Below, piece by piece: positions 51,401 to 61,396 of a stretch of DNA of 64,000 bases; the first letter of the stretch is position 1; each line of letters opens with the position of its first letter. A program made the translations under genes and the position numbers. Source of the stretch: Meira nashicola (taxonomy: Eukaryota > Basidiomycota > Exobasidiomycetes > Exobasidiales > Brachybasidiaceae); NCBI GenBank assembly GCA_001600355.1, contig BCJU01000002.1, positions 1,426,001-1,490,000 of the forward strand, given 5' to 3'. The notes under the pieces are model-generated. The model had not been told where the DNA came from and searched no databases. It saw only the letters and a list, made by a program, of their open reading frames with translations.

Positions 51401-53732
51401 TATTGAATTTACGAGCGTGTTCGATATTTTGAAGATGATAGGGGTAGAGAAAGAAAAAAAGGGATAATAAGGAGATGTTAGTGGATCGAGTTCATTGATG
51501 GGACAGAGAAAGTCAATGTAAAAGTGCTGTGCAAGAGGCTTTAAACACCTTCTCGAGGCAAGCAAGTACGGGGCAATAAACGTGTGCGGACGTTTAAAGG
51601 ATGAGGGAAGGCGTTGCACGCAAATTATGGGGGATGAGACAAAGGTAAATCAATCGTAAATTGGCTGCACAACTCCTTCGAATCGGAGATGGTAATTATA
51701 GCCAAATAAAACTGCTGCAGGTCCGCAAAATGCAATGAATAATATATCATCGCTTTTGCAACAAGGTAAGACAGGTGAAATGACTGGACTCTTAGTTTCC
51801 GAGGTAGAAAAAAGAAACAAAAATGAGGCACATTGATCCTAATTTGGAGCGTTATTTGCCGTAAATGCTAGAACGGTTAATCACCTTACGGAACCTTTGC
51901 TGAAAGTTCACCCGTTTCTCAGCAGTCAATATCCCGTACGATAGCACATTCTGAGTTTATTTTTTCTCCAATCTTTTCCGGCCAAATTCGGCCAAAAAAA
52001 TGAGAAGAAAAGCCGCAATTCATTTGGGCAACAAAGATGAGAGAATATGAAGACGAAGGATGTCTTGCATAACAAAGGCGATCTTCGTTTCATATGCGCA
52101 TATATTCTTGTTTTTGTTCATTACTCACCTTTTCGCAAAAGAATATTTCTTGGAAAATTGAATATGTGACGTAATAGTGAATCCAGTGATCTGTCGTGGC
52201 GTTGATTGAATTCAATTCAATTGCAAAAGAGAAGGCCCATCTGCTGAACGCCCCTTTGTACTTTGCGAAGTGTTAAACCGTTTCTGTTGCAAGAAAGACG
52301 GACCGTAATTTAGGCTGTTAAGAGTTGTGTGGCTTTAGGTGTACAATCGAGGAAAAGAAATGAAATTTTGCGGCGCCTTGGAAGCAAAGAATTTTTTGGG
52401 CAACGGGACCAGAAAAAGAGGGAAATGAAGGCGCGCAGAGTCCGCCTCAAAGAAGATAGATGGCACTTGAGAACATTAGGTCAATTGTTCACGATCTTTT
52501 GTTTTGGGCTGAAGATGAAGAGTTGATTCCCTTGATGATTTGATTTCTATCGAAGCCTTCTTTACAACAATCAATCAAAAATAGAAATTCCCCTTGTGTA
52601 AAATGACGATAAGAAATCGAAGAAGATCTAGACTTGAATTCCGCCTCTGTAAAGATTTTTACCGGATATCCGCCCGCTCTTTGAGAGTTAATATGCCTTG
52701 CAAATGTGGTAGTGGAGATCGAGACGGCTGGAAAGTCGATTGAATGTTATAGTGGGCAAAGAAAAAGAGGAAGACAATAAACAATAAAATGAGACCGAAT
52801 TAGTGTATGAAGAATAAAATCGCAAAAGAAATAAACCCAAACCAACAAAGGGAACGAAAGACCTTCGTGGGAAAGTTTAACGAAATGAAAACGAGATCTC
52901 CGTTATTAGTTCGGCAATAAGTGATGATCGATGATGATGATGAAATAGGTTTTCCCTTTGTTTGGTAAGTTGAATGAACGCTAGGTAATGAGAACAAAGG
53001 AGAGCGAGGATGAAAAACAAGAGCCAAGCATGAACAAAAGAGTGTGTACAATCATCTACAATTTTGCTTCTATACATAATTGGGGTCTTTTACGTATATT
53101 CTACCTTTTTTTTCTCACTTTGTACTGGCAATGTACCTTAGACTAATGGAACAATGGTAATACCTTTGTGCATACAGAACAATGGGACATACTGTAATAG
53201 ATCGTTTTTGTGCATAATTGACAGGTACGCGTAAAGTTAAGGTCAGTCGCACATACGGCATAACCCCTGCCCTTTTTGTCTTACTCACGGAACATTTTTA
53301 TATTTATTTTTAAAATGCCCTTTTGAACAAAGGGCGGCCCTTGTTGCATGGATGTTTAAATCGGGTAACGCCGTAAAGGGCTGGATGCAATACACACACT
53401 TGGTTTGACGGCTTAGGTGGCTTTTTTTGTTCTACAGCCGATGAGATTATATTTTGAATGTACACATTCCTTTATGTCAACATTCGATGTGGCTCAATAT
53501 TAAAGTGAGAGGCCGTAAACGGAACGATAATCGTTCAATCCGAAAAAATAAGGGTTCCAAAAAGCAAGGGCATCTCTGTGTGCAAAAGAGGGAAAAGTGG
53601 GAAATTAATTAAACCCATACGCGGACGAATAAGAAACACACTTGTTGTGCTAAATCAATGCGGCTAAGGTGCGCAGCGCAGGGCAAGTAATGTAATCAAG
53701 CACAACACGCGCGTCGTTCAGACGAGCAAAAT

Positions 53733-53768
<36 letters not shown>

Positions 53769-54815
53769 GGACGCGTTTTAATAATATCCGCAATGGGGCA
53801 GCCGAGACCTGTGCTTAAAATGAGCCACAAAGTTGTCAAAAAAAAAAAAAAGAGTAGAAAAGCAAAAAGGCAAGTAGTGTGCACTGATTTTTCGCTCTGT
53901 CAAAAATACCAATCAAACTTGGCACGGCTTCATACATACATGATCAAGCAGGTTGCAGATTTCTTTCATTCTTTTGAATAAATCACCTTTGTTAATCCTT
54001 GTATTTGACCATAAAGTTTGTTAAAAATTGCAATCCTTGTTCATCAAGATAGGTAAACCCATTTGTGGCTTCATCATGGTGGAGGTAGCCAATTATCGGA
54101 GATTGAATTATGTTGACATGTTGATGGCTGTATCTAAAACAAAGAATCAGATCATTTCCGGTAATAAGGTGATTAAAAAAGGGGCTTCTTACTTAAACTT
54201 TTTCATGCTCCGCCAAATCTCAATCTCGGAAGTATACTTTATGCAAGCAGAATCATTGAATAACATTCCTCTCATTTCATTCACGTTACAAAGATAGCAA
54301 TGCGCAGCAAAAAGCAGTTGCTCCGCGCAGCGCGATCTGTTTGTCAAAAAGGTATAATTTGTACCTATTCCGTGTGGCTTGCTTTTGCATAACGCTACTG
54401 CACCTTGATTTTCCCCCCTTCCTTCAAACGCGTCCGTTGTACTTTTTTACCGAGGGTCCATATTCAACAGCCAAGTTTGCAATTTTACGCCCATTGTGGG
54501 TTTTAAAAGGGGCACGCGGGTGTTGCACAAAAGCCGTTACTTTCGATCTTACTGGACCAATTTATTATCAGCCACTTGAGCTTTATCAATATGATAAATA
54601 TATGTATTTGTATGTAGACAATGTATATATATAACCCTAAGCCTTTCCCCAGTTTAAAACGGATCAAGTGCATAAGTGGCTTTACATGCCTATTGATGAC
54701 TTTGAAAGTTATATTCGTACGAATAAATAAATAAAAAAGATAGTTGAAGTGTAGGTGGCTTATCGGTTATTCAATGATATTTGAATATGGCCTTAGAATT
54801 TGAACTCTTTAAACT
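51401..54815. other. Gene-sparse region
   Basis: 3415 bp without a supported gene. The first part is the promoter of the large Ser-rich gene. Further on are short frames of fewer than 100 codons without gene-like composition, a (CA)16 run, a 14-nt poly-A, a CATACATACATG run near 53932 and GCGCAGCGC words near 53672 and 54323. I saw no tRNA, 5S rRNA or transposon ends. Non-coding RNA cannot be excluded. Confidence 0.5.
53735..53766. repeat. (CA)16 dinucleotide microsatellite
   Basis: Sixteen uninterrupted CA units in the gene-sparse region, followed 70 bp later by a 14-nt poly-A run. Confidence 0.9.
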
Positions 54816-55099
54816 TTAGCTGGTCTCGCAAAATTTACAGCATTCGGGTTTATAACCTTGTGTGCCACATGTAGGATTGCATGTATCTGCGTTTTGAACG
54901 GTTCCATAGTATGGATCACCTCTGCAAGCATTGGTATCCACACATGCCAAAGAAATGCTGTGATATAGTGGTGATAGAAGTGACTAGGATACGTCTTAAT
55001 AGGCAAATAGATTTGAAATACTCACTCGCAAGTAGCTGCGACCGTTAAGGCGAAGCTCAAAGTCATGATAAGAATGGCGAGGTTGATGTAAAAACGCAT
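54816..55099 (-). CDS. Small secreted cysteine-rich peptide (candidate effector or antimicrobial)
   Basis: Two exons, 55026-55099 and 54816-54957, encode 71 residues; the 68-nt intron has a GTGAGT donor and an ATCACAG acceptor and splits an Asp codon. The first about 22 residues form a signal peptide (INLAILIMTLSFALTVAA). The mature part of about 49 residues has eight cysteines with spacing C-x5-C-x5-C-x14-C-x3-C-x8-CC-x2-C. An even number and a CC pair near the end suggest four disulfides in a compact extracellular fold. No family was recognised. It stands alone in a gene-sparse region, a setting common for fungal effectors. Signal peptide, clean splice sites and dense cysteines support a real gene despite its size. 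Confidence 0.75.
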
Positions 55100-56848
55100 T
55101 TTTCAACAAGTAGGATGAAGTTTTGGAAAGAAGTTTTTTGTGGTCGTAAAGAGAGAGAGAAAGGAGGGGGTTGATTATATCTCCTTTGGAAAAGTAATCA
55201 AGTAACACCTGTAATAAAAGAGGGATCCCCTTTCTTAGAATCACAATGGCGTAAAGACAAAATATATTTTTGAACCCTCTTCAATTACATCACAAGCGTA
55301 AACTCCAATGATGATAAACAGAATGAATTCATCTTTACTTCAGCTTTTCTGTTAAGAAAAGCCCAATCAATTTTACAGAGAGAGAGCTGATATAAGAAAT
55401 TATTTGAATCGTACAAGCACGGCCCAAATCTTTATCCCCTTTTTTTCAACCATTCAGATTGTTCAATGACGCAATAATCAGACTATCTAACCAGCAAAGC
55501 ATCATGAACGGACACCGAAGTGCTGAAGTTGAATCATTCTTTGCAACAAGTTTATATCCTTCTAATATCGGCTCCGTGAACGCCAATTAGAGCAGTGACA
55601 TCAACAGAGTAATTGTTCCTGTGTGGTTAAAAAAAAATCATGCCGTTTAAAACGGCACCGCTACACAGTTAGGTATAAATCACAAGCTCTTACTCTTTAC
55701 ATGCAGTCAAGTTCAAACCGAGAAACAGTATAATATTCTCTCACGATCGAAGAAGGAATTTAAGTCATTGTCGACTGGACAGATGACATCGGAAACATGA
55801 TCGAAAACAAAACTTTGTCAGGTCATCGCGCAAAGGAATCTCGGAATAGGCCAAATTTAAAAGATGATAAAATAAAAATAAAATAAGAAAGATAATGATT
55901 GTCGCACAACACCCTTGCCTTTACATGATCGCTCTTGCACGCCTGATCGACTTCTTAAGCATACCTTGCAGATGAACAAGTACGTTAGAATGACAACTCT
56001 AAATAGTACCACGGAATAATTTAATAAGTGTTAACAATTATAGTCAAAAGAAGCTTTGAAAAGAAGCGTGATAAAAGTTGATCATTGACACTTACAGAAA
56101 AAAAAGAGTACCTAAGAATATTGCGAGAGACTCGAAGATAGTTTTCAATCATCTTTAGTATTTCGCCTTATAGTTCGTCAGACAATCTTTCTATACTTTT
56201 GTTCTCACTAAAATATTATCAATCTTCTCACACAGCGACATACGTGAGTGTAAATTAAATAATATACTAGAAGCTTTGCTTTTCAAACACTCAAGTTTGG
56301 GGCATATTAACTTTAATTCTATTATTAAATATTGTACAACTTCTTTATCCCGATCAAACCTTGAATTCAGCTACCAATCTCAATGCCATCGCCTTGTAGT
56401 AGTGCGCCGGCGCGTAATGATGATGAGCTTTCTTTGTGTGTGCCTGTGCCGTTGCACCGTCTTGCACCTCTTACGCCGCGAATATTTGCACGCCCTCGTC
56501 TAGGCTTTTATGAAATTCCTCTCTCGCGCTTGAACCTACTCCTCCTCCGCTTTAGGCTGGATGGAGCACGACGCGTCGTACGAATAATTTTCCTTTCTCG
56601 TTAAATCTGCTAAGAAGGAAACAAACTATCAACGCTAATCGACCATCATCATTATATACACATTATAGGTTCGAGAAGAAAAGAAGGAGCATGGAGAACG
56701 CCTTAGTGGTATAAAAACTCTAATTCGATACTCTGGTGGATTTTTACAACTGTTCTTACCTTTACAAATTTTAAAAATCATAGTCAAAAAGAAACATCAA
56801 TTCGCAAAAAATAAGAAATTCTTTATAAGCTGAATTAATCGAATCACA
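55100..56848. other. Intergenic: peptide-gene promoter and RSC9 promoter
   Basis: 1749 bp. AT-rich, with a purine run GAGAGAGAGAAAGGAGGGGG near 55151 close to the peptide gene. The palindrome GCGCCGGCGC lies at 56404-56413, about 435 bp upstream of the RSC9-like ATG. Only very short open frames (for example 28 codons from 55504) are present. Confidence 0.45.
56404..56413. promoter_or_regulatory. Perfect 10-bp palindrome GCGCCGGCGC
   Basis: Self-complementary GC-only word followed by GTAATGATG, in an AT-rich spacer upstream of the RSC9-like gene. It belongs to the recurrent class of GC islands in promoters of this window. Confidence 0.35.
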
Positions 56849-59800
56849 ATGCAAAACGCTGAGGATAGTCCAACCGGCGATGCTCCTTCTCCGCCCATAA
56901 GAAGAGGTCCAGGTAGACCACGTTTAAATCGTAACGCTGGCAGTCCTCCAGCGACATCCACTTCACCTTCAACACCTCGTCAATGGGCTCAATTACCAAA
57001 CGTAACGAATCAAAATGGAGGCAGCAGTAGCAGCGGCGGCGGCACTGGTGGTGGTGGTGCTGCTGCTGCTGGTGGTGGAGCAGAACCATATGTTCCTCCT
57101 CATTTACATCCGGCCTATAGGGGTAGAGGTAGACCACCATTGTCTCTAGGAAGAAGGATTGGTCAAGGTCCACCTGTAAATTCTGCTAAAAAGCCTTTGA
57201 ATTCATCCCCTACGCCATCCAATTATGCTTCATCTCCTCAAATTCATCGTATTCCTCCACCACCACAACCACAACAACAACAGCAACATCCAAAACGTCA
57301 ACAAGTACAATATCCAACACAAACCAATTCCCTACCATCCCATACCGGACCATCTCCATCAACACGTCCGATGCATGGAAACGCACAAAATGGAATGACG
57401 GGAAGACCTCGACATCCACTAGACGGAAAAGAGCCAACATATCTTGCACCAGGACCAAATAATAGATTATTGCTTTCTCTCAAGAGTGGAATACCATCAC
57501 ACGTTTCATGGGCTCTCTCGCGTTTAACATTTGCATCAATGCACACTATTGAAGCGCTTGTTTTGGATCAATTTCCTGGCTTGCTTGACGCTTTGATGCA
57601 ATTTCCTAAAAGGCTTGTCTATGCTATCAATGGAGATGATGCACAACTCTGGGATCCGCAATATTGGGAGCAACCTGAGCGCGAGTATGATGGACTTGGT
57701 GTAGTGTATGGATCTAATGCGGCGGCTGAAAGCGATGAAGATGATGGCAGTGATAGCGATGGCGAAGACATGAATAACAAAAGTGGCCAACTGGTCAAAT
57801 TTAATCCTGTTCGATTCCAACCTCATATCCTTGCCTCTCATCAGAGGATACTCGATCATGCCGTTTCTGCCCTATTGGTGCTTCGTAATACTTCCCTTTT
57901 CGATCGAAATGAAAAGGTATTTTTGCAACATTCAAGACCCCTGAATGCTATCATTTGCAATATACTTGCCCTGCCGCAAAATTTACCATCTTATGCAGGC
58001 CCACCAGAATGGAACGAACAATTGGGCATGCATGAAGTACGTGTATATGCTCTTGACATTTTAGAAGTGACCCGAACTCGGATACACGTCAGAAGACGAG
58101 CTGCTTTGCAATTCGATCAACATGGCATACCCATCAAACAGCCATCGCTTGCCGACTTACTCGAAGCTGCTTCTGCAGAAGCTGAATTATTGAGCAAAGA
58201 GAACGGAGCAGATTCGACAGCAAACGTTAAACGATCAACAGCAGTGCACGTTTCCGATCATCTTTTCAACCTTTTGGTTTGGCAATTGCATACTACTGAT
58301 GATCGTTCAGTTTTGCTTGGTTGTCTTCGATGCTTGGGAGCACTTGCAGCAGATGAAAGGAATGAAAAGGTCTTTTTGGAAGTAGATATTCCAACTGTGG
58401 AGAACGATGAACCTGGACCGATCAAAAGAGTTTCAAGTCCAGGAATTTTGCGAAAATGTTTAACACTTTTACCTCTTACTCACGACCCGGCTTTGTTGGA
58501 TGCTGCTTTGGATTGTCTATTTCAGGTCATCAACTTATCCGACAATTCCTTACGCTTAGGCTCTGCTACCACTGAGACTAGTTCAGACGGTAAAGGACCA
58601 TCACCTTTACTTCTGGGAACCGGCTACAAGGACGCATATTCAGACGAAGAATATGGTCGTAGCATTGGTGATGTTCGATCGATCGTTCGCTATTTGGCGC
58701 GCGATTTGATTTACGGTCGTGTTGTTTGGGACAGAGTACATCAATTAGCTCTTCATCCTGCCTTGCATAGTGATATCCCAAGTGCGGTGAACAATAGAAG
58801 AAGAGAAAAGGACGAATTTTTACGACTTCGCAAAAAAGGTCGTGAAGGTGAACCTAAAGATCGTCAACGCAGATTGAGCAAAGAAGAATGGCTTAGACAA
58901 AAAGATTTACGAGAACCTGAACGATTGCGAACTTGGATGCGTACAATTTATGAAGCAAAAGAGGACGGTGAGGTAACGCAAATGGAATTTTGGACGACGT
59001 ATAGCTCTCAATTTGGTCCTTATTCCCAATTAGGCGGTCCACCTTTGCTACCTGCAGCAGAAGTGATTAGAGCGGTATCTAACATCTTTCCCGGTGCACT
59101 TGCAATGGTCTTACCTGATAAACGTTTTATCGTTCGAGGCGTTCAACCTAGGGAGCTTGAACAAATATCAAAGTTCGAATGTCGTTGGAAAGATTGCACT
59201 CAATCTGAAACAGATACATTTGCAGCAGTAGAAACGCATATTCGAAAACACATCGTGGAAAGTGATGCAAGTCGTTGTCAATGGGCATTTTGCACGTTTG
59301 AAGTGCCAGAAAAGATAAAAGATCCAAAAAGACACTTACAAAAGCATGCCATGACACATATACCAGACACTGATGAAGAACAGAAAGAACGTGATGCCGC
59401 ACTACAAAGAGCACAATATCTTCATGAAGTCCGACAAAAGAGTTCAATGAAAAGTGATTCAATCTCTATAATAACGATGCCAAATGGAGCCAGAGCAATT
59501 ACAGGGCTTTCAGCAATGTCATCAAATGATGCTGTACAAATCGAATGGCGAAAGGTAGAACAAGAAAGGTTGGATGCACGCAGACGAAAAGCTCTCAATT
59601 TACCAACCAGAGGAACGATTGATCTGCCTGATTTTCTCACTTTTCACGTCACTCGTACACCAATGGATCCAAACACTTCTCGTCCGATCGGAATTGCCTC
59701 AACAGCAGCTTTGATTTTACGAACTCTTGCTAGAAATGCAGCAAATGTGTTAATGAAGGCTGGACTTAGACAAGAACGAACACGTAATGACGGAGAATTA

Positions 59801-60157
59801 AGTGAAGAAGAAGATATTGAGGATCTAAGCAAGTTAAGCGATCGATTCGGTTTACCTCTACCGCCCATAAATAAAGAAGCAGAAATACACAATGAAGATG
59901 TGACAATGAATGGTATTGCAGATACTTCTACCGGTCAATGGACGATCGCAGCAGCAAAAAGAATTATGGACAGTTTGGTAGATGTAGAAGATGATTTGAT
60001 GCAAATTGCAAGTGAGAACGATATTCTATGTCCAACACTAAATGAAGTTTTAACAGATCTTTTGGCTGAACCAGGTGAATCAGTTATCGACAGAAAGCGT
60101 AAAGCAATCGAAGAAAACAATGTTGATGGTATTGTTGATGTGGATATGCGATGGTAA
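56849..60157 (+). CDS. RSC9: RSC9-like chromatin-remodelling subunit with AT-hooks and zinc fingers
   Basis: 1102 residues, single exon. The N-terminus has two AT-hook-like motifs (RRGPGRPRLN near 20 and GRGRPPLS near 94) among Gly, Pro and Gln runs. The core begins with TYLAPGPNNRLLLSLKSGIPSHVSWALSRL near residue 200, the signature block of Rsc9/ARID2-type subunits, and continues as a helical repeat region. MEFWTTYSSQFGPYSQLGGPPLLPAAEVIRAV (quoted in part as MEFWTTYSSQFGPY) near 712 resembles the RFX-type region. Two C2H2-like fingers follow at about 776-835 (CRWKDC with HIRKH; CQWAFC with HLQKH). The RSC/PBAF complex slides nucleosomes at promoters. The ARID domain of some relatives is not evident. 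Confidence 0.8.
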   Translation: MQNAEDSPTGDAPSPPIRRGPGRPRLNRNAGSPPATSTSPSTPRQWAQLPNVTNQNGGSSSSGGGTGGGGAAAAGGGAEPYVPPHLHPAYRGRGRPPLSLGRRIGQGPPVNSAKKPLNSSPTPSNYASSPQIHRIPPPPQPQQQQQHPKRQQVQYPTQTNSLPSHTGPSPSTRPMHGNAQNGMTGRPRHPLDGKEPTYLAPGPNNRLLLSLKSGIPSHVSWALSRLTFASMHTIEALVLDQFPGLLDALMQFPKRLVYAINGDDAQLWDPQYWEQPEREYDGLGVVYGSNAAAESDEDDGSDSDGEDMNNKSGQLVKFNPVRFQPHILASHQRILDHAVSALLVLRNTSLFDRNEKVFLQHSRPLNAIICNILALPQNLPSYAGPPEWNEQLGMHEVRVYALDILEVTRTRIHVRRRAALQFDQHGIPIKQPSLADLLEAASAEAELLSKENGADSTANVKRSTAVHVSDHLFNLLVWQLHTTDDRSVLLGCLRCLGALAADERNEKVFLEVDIPTVENDEPGPIKRVSSPGILRKCLTLLPLTHDPALLDAALDCLFQVINLSDNSLRLGSATTETSSDGKGPSPLLLGTGYKDAYSDEEYGRSIGDVRSIVRYLARDLIYGRVVWDRVHQLALHPALHSDIPSAVNNRRREKDEFLRLRKKGREGEPKDRQRRLSKEEWLRQKDLREPERLRTWMRTIYEAKEDGEVTQMEFWTTYSSQFGPYSQLGGPPLLPAAEVIRAVSNIFPGALAMVLPDKRFIVRGVQPRELEQISKFECRWKDCTQSETDTFAAVETHIRKHIVESDASRCQWAFCTFEVPEKIKDPKRHLQKHAMTHIPDTDEEQKERDAALQRAQYLHEVRQKSSMKSDSISIITMPNGARAITGLSAMSSNDAVQIEWRKVEQERLDARRRKALNLPTRGTIDLPDFLTFHVTRTPMDPNTSRPIGIASTAALILRTLARNAANVLMKAGLRQERTRNDGELSEEEDIEDLSKLSDRFGLPLPPINKEAEIHNEDVTMNGIADTSTGQWTIAAAKRIMDSLVDVEDDLMQIASENDILCPTLNEVLTDLLAEPGESVIDRKRKAIEENNVDGIVDVDMRW

Positions 60158-61396
60158 GAGGTAGGATGAAAAATGTACAATTAGCCATAGATCAACATAA
60201 TTTATGTATTGTATTTCAATCAAATGTAGATCATGTTAAAAAGTCTCTGTGGAAATGAACACCAAAAAAGTCCTTTAATTCTTGGCGTACCTCAACGGTT
60301 CCTAGCGCAAGCGGTTGCAAGCGTTGCGCGGCGTTCTCGATCGAATAATAATAATAGACTAGGTAAATGATATATTTTACGTACGTAGCCAAATGTAAAA
60401 AACGACGGCGGATAGAAGGGCGGCGGCTTACTGAATGCCCTGCTTTGCCTGAATGGGTGCGCAGCGCCCGCCCTGACCCTATATTGTGTCATTTTGGTTG
60501 TGCTTGGGCCGCTGTTGTCTAATTTCCCTGCTTGAATGCCTAAATAGTTTAATAGGCGTGATTGTGTTTTTGATTTGCTTGCGTGCGTGCTTGTGCTTAT
60601 ACGCTTGCTCGGATACATAAAGAAAGAAAGCCAAGCGAGAATCGAGCAGCCAGAGGGGGGTTCAAAATTGAGCAAATGATTATTGATACGCACGCATGTG
60701 TGTGCATGTAGGGTGTGCAGATAATATTACACTAATCCTCGATACAAAAGGGTGATTAAAAAAAGGATTTTTATATTATAGGTTTTGTGAACCGGGTTGT
60801 GTAAGTGTGTGTGTGTGCGAGTCAAATCAGCCGACCATCGTGTACTGCAATCTACATCACAACCACCACCACCAGCATCATTCTACGAAAGAAACAAGAT
60901 TTTACGCCTTCATACTTTGCATAAAGAAAAGGATAAAGACAAGTATCGGCACAAGCTTTACGCCTTCATCCTCTTTTTTTGTTTGACGCCATACAAGAAG
61001 CTGATGCAGTTTTAATAATCGTTCCAGCATTGATCATCGTCGTTTGTCTGAGAGGGAGTGACTGTCAGTGACAAGAAGAATTGTGTTGAACGAGAGAGAA
61101 TCCAAGAGTGCACAGACTGCTTAGAGGTGAACGGTTTCATTCCTTTTCAACCTGCATGAGCGGAGAGAAACAAGTACATTTGAAAGAGATTGTGAGTTTG
61201 ACAAAAAGCTTTCAAGCTTATGAATTATGAGACTGATCCCTTCTTCAATCCCTTTTCTGTCGCACATAGACTGGACAGATGAGCTCACCTTCATATGTCT
61301 GAGAGATTTCAAACACTTTTGGCGCACATTTGAGTATCCTTTTTCTTTTTCTTTTACAACCGTGTGCATTCGCAAAGAGGGACAAAAAGTAGTCTC
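60158..61396. other. Intergenic between RSC9-like and UFD4-like genes
   Basis: 1239 bp. GC-rich words (TTGCGCGGCGTTCTCG near 60324, GGTGCGCAGCGCCCGCCC near 60457), a CTTGCGTGCGTGCTTGTGC run near 60578, GTGTGTGTGTG near 60803, and purine-rich DNA before 61100. No gene supported; the UFD4-like gene could have a leader exon here. Confidence 0.4.

Noticed and set aside
52329..52526. 65-codon basic frame
   Set aside because: Arg/Lys-rich translation of purine-rich DNA; no domain, no suitable start context, no support from splicing.
54341..54634. 97-codon frame in the gene-sparse island
   Set aside because: Composition is not protein-like, there is no signal or domain, and it ends in repeated TATGTA-type DNA.
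55504..55590. 28-codon frame with a plausible ATG
   Set aside because: Too short and featureless to call a gene without transcript data.
51401..56848. LTR retrotransposon or DNA transposon
   Set aside because: No reverse transcriptase, integrase or transposase coding, and no long direct or inverted terminal repeats seen by eye.
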